From contig NZ_CP023690.1 in the NCBI RefSeq assembly GCF_008704795.1, forward strand, positions 8,814,501 to 8,878,500: DNA of 64,000 nucleotides, read 5' to 3'. This document shows, one piece after another, positions 34,510 to 43,646 of this stretch. Both the position numbers and the translations under genes were made by a program. The notes under the pieces were generated by a model. It worked only from the letters and a program-made list of their open reading frames with translations. It had not been told where the DNA came from and did no database searches. The first letter of the stretch is position 1. Each line of letters starts with the position of its first letter. This DNA comes from Streptomyces spectabilis. GTDB taxonomy: Bacteria; Actinomycetota; Actinomycetes; Streptomycetales; Streptomycetaceae.

Positions 34510-35814
34510 TCAGGGGTCGAGCGCGTCCAGGACGTCCCTGAGGTCGACGAACTTGAAGCCGGTGGCGCCGCGCTCGCCGTCCTCCGGCGTGGCGTGGCCG
34601 TCCTGGACGACCAGCAGGCCGTGCGGGTACTTGCGGCCCAGCGGCGCGTTGAGCACGGCCGCCCCGTCGCACTCCTCGGAGCCGTCGGGGCCGCCCGGCG
34701 CGGCCGTCACCCGGAAGCCGCCCTCGTACTCGTGGCCGTCGGACGCCTCGCGGTCGAAGGCGGCGAAGGTGTCGTCGCCCTGGCTGGAGGCCAGCAGATG
34801 GCCGTCGCCGTCCCGCTCGGTGAGCAGCGTGAGGCCTTCGACGTCCGCCGACAGACGCGTGCCGCCGTAGCCGGGGTCGGCGCCCGGCACGCACTCCTCG
34901 GTCTGCTCGTCGTACGTGCCCGGTACGCCGTACTCGCGCACCTTCTCCTGGAGCCGGGGCGTGCCGGTCAGGTCGGCGCGCAGCCGCCAGATGCCGACGT
35001 CCTCCTGGCCCGCGAAGAGCGTGCCGCTCGCGGGGTCCACCACCATGCCCTCGACCTGCGGTCCTTCGCCCGGCTCCGCGCAGGGGGACCAGGACGTGCC
35101 GTCGGGCAGGCGGAAGGCGGCGGGCAGGTCGAGGGTGCGGACCTTGCGGTAGCCCACCGTGCCCCCCGGCCCCGCGGTCAGTTCGAGCAGCGCGAGGGCG
35201 GTGCGCTCGCGCCGGCTGACCACGGCGTACGAGCGGCCCGTCGCACGGTCCTTCCAGGTCGCGAGGCCGTAGGCGGTGCGCTGCTCGTTGACCTCGTCCT
35301 GGGAGGCGGAGAACACCCGGGGCGCGGCCGGGTCGGTGACGTCGGTGAGGGGACCGCCGGGGCGGTCGCGGTCGACGCGGTAGATCCGCAGCCGGTCGGT
35401 GCCGCGGTCGCTGGTCACCGCGACGTCGGCGCGGCCCGAGCCGAGGCCGATCCCGTGCACCAGGTCGACGTTGTTGAAGCGGCCCGGCGCGTCGCCGGGG
35501 CCCGGCGACGCGGGCGCGGGGACCGACTGCACCTCGCGGGCGTCCAGGTCGTAGACCCGCAGACCGCCCTCCTTCGCGGTGGCGATCACGAGGCTGCGCT
35601 CCGGGGCGGCCGGATCGCGCCAGATGGCCGGGTCGTCGGCGTCGGCGTTGCCGCCCGCCTCGTCGTCGTACAGCACGGGGGTCTCGGCGCGGGGTGTGAC
35701 CCCGGGCAGCGCCGTGGCGGCCCCCGCGGTGGGGGCGGCGGTCAGCGCGGTGAGGGCGGCGAGGGTGAGGGCGAGGGACGCGGACGCGGCGCGGGTTCTG
35801 CGGGAGGTCTCCAC
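34510..35814 (-). CDS. Secreted beta-propeller phytase
   Basis: A 434-residue 3-phytase-like enzyme that would release phosphate from phytate outside the cell. The Sec signal runs METSRRTRAASASLALTLAA to about TAGA. Beta-propeller phytase features: DADDPAIWRDPAAPERSLVI, TAKEGGLRVYDL, RFNNVDLVHGIGL, VAVTSDRGTDRLRIY and VEGMVVDPASGTLFAGQEDVG, contributing calcium and phosphate ligands. GTG 35814 is selected, with GAGGAG seven bases upstream. Co-directional with the acid phosphatase gene 65 bases upstream, forming a phosphate-scavenging pair. Confidence 0.9.
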   Translation of the reverse strand: METSRRTRAASASLALTLAALTALTAAPTAGAATALPGVTPRAETPVLYDDEAGGNADADDPAIWRDPAAPERSLVIATAKEGGLRVYDLDAREVQSVPAPASPGPGDAPGRFNNVDLVHGIGLGSGRADVAVTSDRGTDRLRIYRVDRDRPGGPLTDVTDPAAPRVFSASQDEVNEQRTAYGLATWKDRATGRSYAVVSRRERTALALLELTAGPGGTVGYRKVRTLDLPAAFRLPDGTSWSPCAEPGEGPQVEGMVVDPASGTLFAGQEDVGIWRLRADLTGTPRLQEKVREYGVPGTYDEQTEECVPGADPGYGGTRLSADVEGLTLLTERDGDGHLLASSQGDDTFAAFDREASDGHEYEGGFRVTAAPGGPDGSEECDGAAVLNAPLGRKYPHGLLVVQDGHATPEDGERGATGFKFVDLRDVLDALDP

Positions 35815-35879
35815 GAGAGGCTCCTCGGGTTCCTTCGGGTCGGGGGCAGGGGGCACAGGGGCGTGTCGCGGTGGGGACG

Positions 35880-36533
35880 TCAGGAGAGCTGGCCGTCGTA
35901 GTCGGGGAGCTTGAAGGTGCGCTCCGCGTGGCCGCCCACGAGGTCGGACGGGCGGTTGCCGACGTTCGCGATGATCGTGTAGCCCTTGGCCTCGAGGCCG
36001 GCGCGGCTGCGCGTCTTGTAGGCGCTGACCTCGTCGAAGAGGTCGGGAAGCGCGCGCACGTAGAGGCCGTTGACGGGGTAGCCCCGGGCCTTCAGGTTCG
36101 CCTCGGTGACGCTCTTGATGATGCCGGGCCGCGCGGTCACGAAGAACACGGAGACGCCGCGCGACGCGGCGTAGTCGGCGAGTTCGAGGGAGGGCTTCAC
36201 GGCCGGGGTCGGCAGCTGCCACCAGGGGTGGAAGTCCGTCTCCAGGGTGGTGTTGTCCACGTCGAAGACGACCGCGAGCTTCTGCCCGGCCGCGCCCGCG
36301 GTGCGCTGCTTCACGTACGGCAGGGCCCGGTCGACGACGGCGCGCACGTCGCGCTGCCAGGTGGCGTAGTCGACGTCGGCCGCCCGGGCCTGCGCCGCGC
36401 CGACGGGAGCGCCGCCGACGGAGGTGCCCGGCGCCGCGTGCGCCGAGGAGACGGACGTCGCCGTCGCCCCCAGGCCCACCGCTATGACCACCGCTGCCGT
36501 ACTGATCCGCTGACGCACGCCGTGCCGTCCCAT
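35880..36533 (-). CDS. Secreted HAD-family acid phosphatase
   Basis: A 217-residue class B-like acid phosphatase. Signal peptide MGRHGVRQRISTAAVVIAVG ends near AHA (34). HAD motif I is VFDVDNTTLETD, with the second Asp of DxD kept; motif II is FFVTARPGI; the C-terminal ANVGNRPSDLVGG holds the motif IV aspartate. It lies just before the phytase in the same direction, so both likely serve organic-phosphate use. No convincing PHO box was seen in its upstream 300 bases. Confidence 0.86.
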   Translation of the reverse strand: MGRHGVRQRISTAAVVIAVGLGATATSVSSAHAAPGTSVGGAPVGAAQARAADVDYATWQRDVRAVVDRALPYVKQRTAGAAGQKLAVVFDVDNTTLETDFHPWWQLPTPAVKPSLELADYAASRGVSVFFVTARPGIIKSVTEANLKARGYPVNGLYVRALPDLFDEVSAYKTRSRAGLEAKGYTIIANVGNRPSDLVGGHAERTFKLPDYDGQLS

Positions 36534-36713
36534 TCCGGTTTCCCCTCTGCTGTTGTGCTCTGGCGGCCGACGGTTCCGTGCCGTCGACCCAGTGGTTCCG
36601 ACGCGGCGCCGTGGCCGCGTGTGTCATGGTCACGGTGAGGGGTGGAGGGCAGGCGGACTTTTGGTTACCGGCTGGTAGAGGATTCCTGGCGGCCGGGGTG
36701 CGATCCACCCCCT

Positions 36714-36738
36714 ATTGGTCCAGACCACCTGCTACCGT
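36714..36738 (+). promoter_or_regulatory. DasR-type operator in the lactonase promoter
   Basis: ATTGGTCCAGACCACC (36714-36729) matches the DasR responsive element ACTGGTCTAGACCACT at 13 of 16 positions. TACCGT at 36733-36738 is a likely -10, identical to that of the chitinase gene. The rest of the 297-bp gap shows no gene. Confidence 0.75.
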
Positions 36739-36830
36739 CGGCCCCACGCGCGCCGTTCGGCGCGGGCCGGCTTGGGGACGCGACGCGGTGAGCACGAGGT
36801 GCGGCACCGGCGCGGAGAGAGGGGCGAGCA

Positions 36831-37871
36831 GTGGGCGACAGGCAGGTACGGCGGGCATACGTCGGGTCCTTCACGGCGGCGGGCGGGCCCGGCGTCGTCA
36901 GCGCGGCGTTCGACCCCGACAGCGGGGCGCTGACCGTGCTCGCGGCCACGGACGCCGTCGCCGACCCCTCGTACCTCGCGCTCGCGCCCGGCGGGGACAC
37001 CCTGTACGCGGTGAGCGAGACCTCCGACGGCGCCCTCGCCGCCTTCCGTGCCGGGGACCGGCCCGAGCTGCTCGCCCGGCCCGTGCCGGTGCGGGGCGAC
37101 GCGCCCACGCACCTCACGCTGCACGACGGCCACGTCATCGCCGCCAACTACGGCTCCGGCAGCCTCACCGCCGTCCCCGTCAACGCCGACGGAAGCCTCG
37201 CCCCCGCCCCGGCGGACGTCCTGCGCCACGAGGGCTCGGGCCCCCACCCGCAGCGCCAGCAGGCCCCGCACGCCCACCAGGTCCTCGCCGACCCGAGCGG
37301 CCGCTGGGTGGTGAGCGTCGACCTCGGCACCGACTCCGTGCGCGTGTGCGCCCTCGGCACCGACGGACGGCTCTCCCTGCACCACGAGGTCGCGCTCCGG
37401 CCCGGCTCCGGGCCCCGCCATCTGGCCTTCCACCCGCGCGGCGGGTACGCGTACGTCCTCAACGAGCTGGCGCCCACGCTCACCGTCTGCGCCTGGGACG
37501 CCGCCGACGGCACCCTCAAGCCGCTGACCGAGACACCGGTCCTCGCCGGGGCGCCGGACGGCGACGCCTACCCCTCCGCGATCGTCGTCGCGCCCGACGG
37601 CCGCTTCCTGTGGACGGCCACGCGCGGCGAGGACGTCCTGTCCGTCTTCGCCCTCGACCCGCGGGGCGACACCGCGCGCCTCACGGCCACCGTGCCGTGC
37701 GACGGCCACTGGCCGCGCGACCTGGCCCTCGACCCCTCCGGACGCTTCCTGTACGCGGCCAACGAGCGCTCCGGCGACGTCACCTGGTTCGCCGTCGACC
37801 CGGACACCGGGCTGCCGCGCCGCGCGGGCGCCGTGGCCGTCCCCGCGGCCTCCTGCGTGGTCTTCGGCTGA
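36831..37871 (+). CDS. YbhE-type lactonase (6-phosphogluconolactonase-like) beta-propeller
   Basis: A 346-residue seven-bladed propeller of the YbhE/Pgl lactonase family. It starts with RRAYVGSFTAAGGPGV and carries blade repeats such as SYLALAPGGDTLYAVSE, PHAHQVLADPSGRWVVSVDL, GPRHLAFHPRGGYAYVLNEL and PRDLALDPSGRFLYAANE. Start GTG 36831. Family members hydrolyse sugar lactones; the real substrate is unknown. A DasR-type operator places it with amino-sugar metabolism. Confidence 0.85.
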   Translation: MGDRQVRRAYVGSFTAAGGPGVVSAAFDPDSGALTVLAATDAVADPSYLALAPGGDTLYAVSETSDGALAAFRAGDRPELLARPVPVRGDAPTHLTLHDGHVIAANYGSGSLTAVPVNADGSLAPAPADVLRHEGSGPHPQRQQAPHAHQVLADPSGRWVVSVDLGTDSVRVCALGTDGRLSLHHEVALRPGSGPRHLAFHPRGGYAYVLNELAPTLTVCAWDAADGTLKPLTETPVLAGAPDGDAYPSAIVVAPDGRFLWTATRGEDVLSVFALDPRGDTARLTATVPCDGHWPRDLALDPSGRFLYAANERSGDVTWFAVDPDTGLPRRAGAVAVPAASCVVFG

Positions 37872-37901
37872 GTCCCGCCGCATTCCCGGATACGCGCATA
37901 C

Positions 37902-37943
37902 GCCGATGGGCCCGCCCCCAGGACAGGGGGTGGGCCCATCGGC
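37902..37943. terminator. Bidirectional terminator, lactonase/CbiX
   Basis: GCCGATGGGCCC and GGGCCCATCGGC enclose a CCCCC/GGGGG stem and AGGACA loop: about 18 pairs between convergent genes. Confidence 0.85.
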
Positions 37944-37961
37944 ATGAGGGACGTCCGGGCG

Positions 37962-38891
37962 TCAGCGCACCGGCGCGCCCGACGGCTGCGGGGCGATGCC
38001 CAGCGCCGTCGTGTACTTCGACAGGGCCAGCTTGCCGATCGCCGGGTAGGCGCCGAGCGGCTCGGCGACGGCGCAGCCCGCGTCCCTGGCCGCCGCTTCG
38101 AGCAGGCTCGCGTCGACCTCGGGGCCGATCAGGTAGGGGGCGAGCGCGAGCTGGTGCGAGCCCGAGCCGCGCAGCTGCTGGGCGGTCGCAGCGACGGAGC
38201 CCTCCACGTCCAGGGCCGCCGCCATCACCGGCACCGCGAGGCGCGCCGCGAGCAGCATGCCGGTGATCCCGGCGGCCTGCACGGCCTCCTCGCCGCCGAC
38301 CGCGGCGAGGACGATGCCGTCCGCCGCGGTGGCCACCGTGAACAGGCGGGCGCGGTCGGCGCGGGCCAGACCGGCCTCGGACAGGCGCACGTGCAGCGCC
38401 TCCGCGAGCAGCGGGTGCGGGCCGAGCACGTCGGTCAGCTCGACGGCGGCGCGGCTGTCCACCAGGTCCTGCTGGACCCGGTGCAGCAGCGCGCCGTCGG
38501 GGCCCGCGAGCAGCGGTACGACCACGGCGTCGGGGCCCTCGGGCTCCTTGGCCTCGACGCCCGCGGCCAGCGCCTGCTCGTAGCGGGCGACGCGCTGGGC
38601 CGCGGTGTGCGCGAGTACGGCCCGGAGCGTGGGGAACTCCGCGGAGTCGGTGTCCTCCCCGTCGACATAGCCGATGCGCACGTCCAGGCCGGGCAGCTCG
38701 GAGCGCGCGATGCTGGCGGCCTCGTCGGCGAGGCCGCGCGCGGTGGTGCTGGGGACGCCGGGTACGGCGAGGACGAGCGCGGGCGCGCCCTCGGGAGCCG
38801 CGACGGGCTCCGGGCGTCGGTGCCGGCCCGGCTGGCGGGGGCGCGGCATTCGTACAGGCAGGCCGGATGCGGGCCCAGTGGGGGAGCTCAT
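37962..38891 (-). CDS. CbiX/SirB-like protein with degenerate metal site
   Basis: A 309-residue protein of the sirohydrochlorin chelatase fold, double-length with two halves. The first-half strand reads LVLAVPGVPSTTARGLADEA, where active chelatases have a His-Gly (GHGSR-like); here the His is absent. The second expected His region, VVPLLAGPDGALLHRVQQ, is also altered. C-terminal QLALAPYLIGPEVDASLL follows the family pattern. The protein is probably not a standard chelatase. No siroheme or nitrite genes are adjacent. Confidence 0.7.
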   Translation of the reverse strand: MSSPTGPASGLPVRMPRPRQPGRHRRPEPVAAPEGAPALVLAVPGVPSTTARGLADEAASIARSELPGLDVRIGYVDGEDTDSAEFPTLRAVLAHTAAQRVARYEQALAAGVEAKEPEGPDAVVVPLLAGPDGALLHRVQQDLVDSRAAVELTDVLGPHPLLAEALHVRLSEAGLARADRARLFTVATAADGIVLAAVGGEEAVQAAGITGMLLAARLAVPVMAAALDVEGSVAATAQQLRGSGSHQLALAPYLIGPEVDASLLEAAARDAGCAVAEPLGAYPAIGKLALSKYTTALGIAPQPSGAPVR

Positions 38892-39128
38892 GGCGCCGCA
38901 TGCTACTGGCTTGTGGGGCTTCCCTGTTCGGGGAGGGTGCAGGTCAGAGGCATTAGTCCGCTTTGTCGTGCCGGTTTGTCGGATTGTGCGGACGTCACCC
39001 TTCCGGTTGCCTCACGCAGGGTCGCGCGGACGCGGTCGCCGGGCCCGGAACGAGACCCGTCGCCGCGCGCACGACACCTGCTCACCGGTCACGTGCTCAG
39101 CCGCGTGAGCGTTGCCCTGCGCGCGCAC

Positions 39129-40133
39129 TCACGCACGTGTCGTCACGTGCAACAGGTGAGGATCGTGCGGCAGCTTGAACCTGCCGTCGGCGAGGTCGGC
39201 GGCGATGCGGACGGCGCCGTCCAGCGGGTCGCCCGCGGCGGGGACGCGGCGGGCGTGCGGAAGACGCTCCGTCAGTTCCGCCTCCAAGGGGGCGAGGAGG
39301 ACGTCACCGAGCTTCAGCAGGCCACCCGTGAGGGCGACTTCGCACTCCCCGGAGGCCGGGCACGCGGCGGCCGCCGCGTCGGCGATGTGCCCGGCCGCCG
39401 CCCGCAGGACGCCGACCGCCACCGGGTCGCCGTCCGCCGCGCACCGGCCCACGTCGGGGGCGAACGAGGCGAGCACCGCGGGCCGGTCGGGCCGCGGATA
39501 CAGCAGCCCCGGGAGACCGGACAGGGGTGCGCCGAACCTGGCCTCGGCGCACGCCCGCAGCGCGGCCGAGCCGCCGCGCCGCCCGTCGAAGGACCGGAGC
39601 GCCGCCTCCAGGCCCGCCCGCCCGATCCACGCGCCGCCGCCGCAGTCGCCGAGCAGATGGCCCCAGCCGTCGGCGCGCCGCCACGCCGTCAGGTCCGTGC
39701 CCGTCGCGATCAGGCCGGTGCCCGCGGCGACCACCACGCCGGGCCGCTGGCCGAGCGCGCCCGCGTACGCGGTGACCGCGTCGGCGGCGAGCGCCACCCG
39801 GCGCACCCCGAACAGCTCCGCGAGCGCCGACGGCAGCCGGTCGCGCAGGTCCTCGCCGAGCGACGCCATCCCGGCCGCGCCCACCGCGACGGCCGTCAGC
39901 CGGGTCCCGTCGGGCGCCTCGGCCAGCAACTCCCGTGCCATCGGCTCCAGTTGCTGAAGCAGGTGCGCGGCGTCGATCCCGCGCGGCCCCGTCCGCACCG
40001 GCTCCTCGGAACTCCTCGGCGCCGGGCGGCGCGACCCGTCCGCGACGCCGAGCGCCACGCGCAGGCCGGAGCCGCCCGAGTCCACGCCGAGGACGGCGCT
40101 CGCCCCCGTCCCCGCGCCGGGGGCGGCCGTCAC
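39129..40133 (-). CDS. BadF/BadG/BcrA-type ATPase, GlcNAc kinase-like
   Basis: A 334-residue ASKHA-fold sugar kinase-like protein. Phosphate-1 motif [16 protein letters not shown], phosphate-2 region [27 protein letters not shown] and the adenosine motif [15 protein letters not shown] are present. This matches eukaryotic-type N-acetylglucosamine kinases rather than ROK kinases. GTG 40133 overlaps the ung stop (GTGA), giving a two-gene operon. Amino-sugar phosphorylation would fit the DasR-linked genes nearby; the ung link looks incidental. Confidence 0.78.
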   Translation of the reverse strand: MTAAPGAGTGASAVLGVDSGGSGLRVALGVADGSRRPAPRSSEEPVRTGPRGIDAAHLLQQLEPMARELLAEAPDGTRLTAVAVGAAGMASLGEDLRDRLPSALAELFGVRRVALAADAVTAYAGALGQRPGVVVAAGTGLIATGTDLTAWRRADGWGHLLGDCGGGAWIGRAGLEAALRSFDGRRGGSAALRACAEARFGAPLSGLPGLLYPRPDRPAVLASFAPDVGRCAADGDPVAVGVLRAAAGHIADAAAAACPASGECEVALTGGLLKLGDVLLAPLEAELTERLPHARRVPAAGDPLDGAVRIAADLADGRFKLPHDPHLLHVTTRA

Positions 40134-40807
40134 GGCAGCCGCCAGTCCACCGGTTGCGCGCCCTGGCGCACCAGCAGGTCGTTGGCCCGGCTGAACGGGC
40201 GCGAGCCGAAAAAGCCGCGGTCCGCCGACATCGGCGACGGGTGCGAGGACTCCACCGACGGCAACTGGCCGAGCAGCGGCCGCAGATTGCGCGCGTCGCG
40301 CCCCCACAGGATCGACACCAGCGGGCGGCCGCGCGCCGCGAGGGCCCGGATGGCCTGCTCGGTGACCTCTTCCCAGCCCTTCCCGCGGTGCGCACCCGGC
40401 TTGCGCGGGGCCGTCGTGAGCGCCCTGTTGAGCAGCAGCACGCCCTGCTGGGTCCACGGTGTCAGATCGCCGTTGGACGGCTGGGGCAGACCCAGGTCGG
40501 CGTTCAGCTCCCGATAGATGTTGATCAGGCTGCCCGGCAGCGGTCTGACGTCCGGCGCCACCGAGAACGACAGGCCCACCGCGTGTCCGGGGGTGGGGTA
40601 GGGGTCCTGGCCGACGATCAGGACGCGCACCTCGTCGAACGGCTGCTGGAAGGCGCGCAGCACATTCGGCCCCGAGGGGAGATAGGTACGTCCCGCGCCG
40701 ATCTCCGCGCGCAGGAAGTCGCCCATGGAGGCGATCTGTTCGGCCACCGGCTCCAGGGCCTTGGCCCAGCCGGCTTCGACGATTTCATGCAAGGGTCGTG
40801 GTGCCAC
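40130..40807 (-). CDS. ung: Uracil-DNA glycosylase, family 1
   Basis: A 225-residue base-excision repair enzyme removing uracil from DNA. Catalytic motif [17 protein letters not shown] (Asp68) and the DNA-minor-groove loop SSHPSPMSA (His189) are both intact; LLLNRALT and ILWGRDA also match. Start GTG 40807. Complete family length. Coupled to the kinase-like gene downstream. Confidence 0.95.
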   Translation of the reverse strand: MAPRPLHEIVEAGWAKALEPVAEQIASMGDFLRAEIGAGRTYLPSGPNVLRAFQQPFDEVRVLIVGQDPYPTPGHAVGLSFSVAPDVRPLPGSLINIYRELNADLGLPQPSNGDLTPWTQQGVLLLNRALTTAPRKPGAHRGKGWEEVTEQAIRALAARGRPLVSILWGRDARNLRPLLGQLPSVESSHPSPMSADRGFFGSRPFSRANDLLVRQGAQPVDWRLP

Positions 40808-40864
40808 GGAGCGTCACTCTACTGCCGTACACGCGGGCCCGTTCACCCGATGGTCCGCGCCCCC

Positions 40865-40893
40865 GGCCGGGGCCCCGCGCGTCGGCCCCGGCC
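40865..40893 (-). terminator. Hairpin downstream of the methyltransferase-like gene
   Basis: GGCCGGGGCC and GGCCCCGGCC pair perfectly (10 bp) across a nine-base loop, seven bases after the stop of the gene at 40900. Confidence 0.7.
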
Positions 40894-40899
40894 CGGCCG

Positions 40900-41391
40900 T
40901 CAGCCCCGCCAGGGCCGCGGCCGCGGCAGCCAGCCGGGGACGGCCCCGCGGTAGCGCTCGTACGCCGTGCCGTGGGCGCGCAGCAGGGCGGGCTCCTCGT
41001 ACCACCTGGCGAAGGCGGCCATGACCGCGCCCGCGACCAGGGCGTAGCCCAGCAGGACCGGCCGGGCGAGGAGCAGCCCCTGCCCGGCGATGGCGGCCAC
41101 CACGGCGACGTACATCGGATTGCGCACGTGCCGGTACAGGCCGCCCACGACCAGGTGCTCGGTCGGTGCCACCGGCGCCGGGGTGCCCAGGCCCTCGGTC
41201 ACGAACCGCACGAAGGCGTGGACGAGCACCGCCGCACCGGCCGCGAGCGCGACCCCGCCGAGCACCCGCACCGGCAGCCACCAGTGCCCGGCCTGCCACC
41301 GCGTGAGCCACCACGGCACGAGCCCGGCCACCGTGCCCGGGGCGAGCGCCATGAACACCGAACTGCCCATCGCCGCGGCCGACTTGCGCAT
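40900..41391 (-). CDS. Isoprenylcysteine carboxyl methyltransferase (ICMT/PEMT)-like membrane protein
   Basis: A 163-residue protein with about four to five membrane helices. The signature VGGLYRHVRNPMYVAVVAAI, and the later EEPALLRAHGTAYERYRGAV, are the SAM-binding features of small ICMT-type methyltransferases. Substrate unknown; bacterial members act on lipids or small molecules. Monocistronic, with its own terminator. Confidence 0.82.
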   Translation of the reverse strand: MRKSAAAMGSSVFMALAPGTVAGLVPWWLTRWQAGHWWLPVRVLGGVALAAGAAVLVHAFVRFVTEGLGTPAPVAPTEHLVVGGLYRHVRNPMYVAVVAAIAGQGLLLARPVLLGYALVAGAVMAAFARWYEEPALLRAHGTAYERYRGAVPGWLPRPRPWRG

Positions 41392-41433
41392 GCCGCCAGT
41401 ATGGGCGCAGCGGTGCTCTTGGGGAGCCCCTCG

Positions 41434-42519
41434 TCACGTGAGTACGGCAGCGCGGACGCACAGCACGTCCGGGAGGTGCGTGATGAGTTCCTGCCAGGTG
41501 TCGCCGTCGTCCGCCGACGCGTACACCTCGCCGTTGCGGTTGCCGAAGTACAGGCCCGCCGGGTCGGCGCCGTCGGTGCACATGGCATCCCGCAGCACCG
41601 TGCCGTAGTGGTCGCCCTGGGGCAGGCCCGCGCTGAGCGGCTCCCAGGTCTTGCCCGCGTCCTGGGTGCGGTAGACGCGACAGCGGTGGCCCGCGGGGAC
41701 GCGGTCCGCGTCCGCGGTGATCGGGAAGACGTACGCGGTGTCGGCCCGGTGCGGGTGCGCGACCGCCGCGAAGCCGAAGTCCGACGGCAGGCCCTCGCCG
41801 ATGTCGGTCCAGTGGGCGCCCCCGTCGTCGCTGCGGTACACCCCCCAGTGGTTCTGGAGATAGAGCCGGTCCGGGTCGGCCGCGTCCTTGGTCACCTTGT
41901 GCACGCACTGGCCGAACTCCGGGTTCGGGTCGGGCATGAACACGGCCGACACGCCCGCGTTCGACGGCGCCCAGGTCGCGCCGCCGTCCCGGGTGCGGAA
42001 CACGCCCGCCGCCGACACCGCGACCGTCACCGCGTCCTTGTCGCGGGCGTCCGTCAGGATCGTGTGCAGGCCCTCGCCGCCGCCTCCCGGCTGCCACTGC
42101 GAGCGCGTCGGATGCTCCCACAGCGGACGGACGAGGGAGAAGCTCTCGCCGCGGTCCTCCGAGCGGTAGAGGGCGGCGGGCTCCGTGCCCGCGTACACCA
42201 CGTCCGGCTCCGCGGCGGCGGGGTGGAGCTGCCACACCCGCTTCAGGGAGGCGCCGGTGTCCTGGGGAAACCTCACCGCGGGCCGTGACGGCTCGGTCCA
42301 GGTGCGGCCCAGGTCGTCGGAGTGGAACACCGACGGGCCCCAGTGGGAGCTGTCGCCGCCGACCAGGAGACGCGGCGTGGGGGCGCGGGTGTCGATCGCG
42401 ATCGAATAGATCGCCTGGGCGTTGAAGTACGGGGCGTCGTCGAACCGCCACGCGCCGCCGGAGCGGCGGGCGATGAAGAGGCCTTTGCGGGTGCCGATGG
42501 TGAGCAGGACGTCAGCCAT
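41434..42519 (-). CDS. BNR/Asp-box repeat beta-propeller protein
   Basis: A 361-residue sialidase-fold protein with at least six Asp boxes: SDDLGRTW, SEDRGESF, TRDGGATW, SDDGGAHW, TQDAGKTW and SADDGDTW. No signal peptide and no sialidase catalytic set (Arg triad, Tyr/Glu pair) could be assigned, so enzymatic activity is doubtful. ATG 42519 (MADVLLTIGTRKGLF) has AAAGGTG upstream; GTG 42528 is an alternative. Separately transcribed. Confidence 0.75.
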   Translation of the reverse strand: MADVLLTIGTRKGLFIARRSGGAWRFDDAPYFNAQAIYSIAIDTRAPTPRLLVGGDSSHWGPSVFHSDDLGRTWTEPSRPAVRFPQDTGASLKRVWQLHPAAAEPDVVYAGTEPAALYRSEDRGESFSLVRPLWEHPTRSQWQPGGGGEGLHTILTDARDKDAVTVAVSAAGVFRTRDGGATWAPSNAGVSAVFMPDPNPEFGQCVHKVTKDAADPDRLYLQNHWGVYRSDDGGAHWTDIGEGLPSDFGFAAVAHPHRADTAYVFPITADADRVPAGHRCRVYRTQDAGKTWEPLSAGLPQGDHYGTVLRDAMCTDGADPAGLYFGNRNGEVYASADDGDTWQELITHLPDVLCVRAAVLT

Positions 42520-42692
42520 GCCACGCACCTTTCCGGACGTCGTTGTCTCAGGTACGGATCAGTCTGCACCCGGGCACTGACAATCACCCCCGGACGGCGT
42601 GTCCGTGCTGGTCAGAGCGGTTTTAAGGGCCCCCGGCGCGCATCGCACGCCCAGGGGGGCGCGCCGTTCCGATCCGGGCTCCGCGCCGGTCC

Positions 42693-43646
42693 TCAGGCGC
42701 CGGGCCCGCGCAGCCGCTCCGCGACCTCCGCGATCGCCTGCGGGCCCACTCGGCAGCAGCCTCCGATCAGCCGCGCCCCCGCCGCGCGCCACGTCGCCAC
42801 CTGCGCGGCGGTGAAGCGGGACGGGCCCTGCCAGGAGCGCGTCGCGGCGTTCCAGGTCTCGCCGGAGTTGGGGTAGACCACCACCGGCTTCCCGGTGACA
42901 CGTGCGGCCAGGGACACGGCGGCGTCCGCGTCGCGCGGGTCGCAGCAGTTGACGCCCACGGCGAGGATCTCGTCCACGTCCGCCGCCAGGGCGAAGGCCT
43001 CGGCCAGGGGCTGGCCCGCGCGCGTGCGGGTGCCGGAGACGCTGTACGAGAGCCAGGCGGGCACGCCGAGGCCGCGGACCGCGCGGAGCAGCGCACGGGC
43101 CTCGTCGGTGTCCGGGACCGTCTCCAGGGCGAGGACGTCGGGCGCGGCGTCGCAGAGCACTTCCAGACGGGGCCGGTGGAAGCGCTCGAGGGCGGCCACG
43201 CTCAGGCCGTAGCCACCGCGGTACTCCGAGCCGTCGGCGAGCATCGCCCCGTACGGACCCGCCGACGCGGCGACCCACAGGGGGCGGGGCGCGCCGCTGA
43301 GGGCGGCGGCCTCGCGGGCCAGCGTCACGCTCAGCCGGAGCAGCTCGGCCGTGCTGACGGCGTCGATGCCGTGCCGTGCGAAGCCCTCGAAGGTGGCCTG
43401 GTAGCTCGCGGTGATGACGACGTCCGCGCCCGCCTCGTAGTACGCGCGGTGCGCCGCCCGCACCGCGTCCGGGCGCTCGGCGAGCAGCCGCGCCGACCAC
43501 AGGTCGTCGGACAGGTCGTGCCCGGCGGCGGCCAGCTGGTTGGACAGTCCTCCGTCGAGCACGAGTGGCCCGCGCGCGAGGGCCGCCGCCAGGCCCGTCG
43601 CACCGCCGCCCCCCGCGCCCGCCCCCGTACTCGCTGCCTCGTTCAT
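42693..43646 (-). CDS. mmuM: Homocysteine S-methyltransferase
   Basis: A 317-residue zinc enzyme that methylates homocysteine with S-methylmethionine (or SAM), giving methionine without B12. Zinc ligands: Cys234 in GVNCCDP and Cys297-Cys298 in GGCCRVGP. LVLDGGLSNQLAAAG and YPNSGETWN also match MmuM. The ATG overlaps the stop of the Opp ATPase gene (ATGA, 43643-43646), so it is the last gene of that transporter operon. This suggests the imported ligand may feed methionine synthesis, though MmuM could simply ride along. Confidence 0.9.
   Translation of the reverse strand: MNEAASTGAGAGGGGATGLAAALARGPLVLDGGLSNQLAAAGHDLSDDLWSARLLAERPDAVRAAHRAYYEAGADVVITASYQATFEGFARHGIDAVSTAELLRLSVTLAREAAALSGAPRPLWVAASAGPYGAMLADGSEYRGGYGLSVAALERFHRPRLEVLCDAAPDVLALETVPDTDEARALLRAVRGLGVPAWLSYSVSGTRTRAGQPLAEAFALAADVDEILAVGVNCCDPRDADAAVSLAARVTGKPVVVYPNSGETWNAATRSWQGPSRFTAAQVATWRAAGARLIGGCCRVGPQAIAEVAERLRGPGA

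Noticed and set aside
36534..36713. Possible PHO box upstream of the acid phosphatase
   Set aside because: Only loose CTCACC/GTGACC matches with wrong spacing; not convincing.
38892..39128. Possible small peptide and GCTCA/TGAGC hairpin in the CbiX/kinase gap
   Set aside because: Stem is only 5 bp and the 16-codon frame has no ribosome site; nothing supportable in this 237-bp gap.
41434..42519. Exo-alpha-sialidase annotation of the BNR protein
   Set aside because: Asp boxes are present but no catalytic Arg triad or signal peptide could be assigned.
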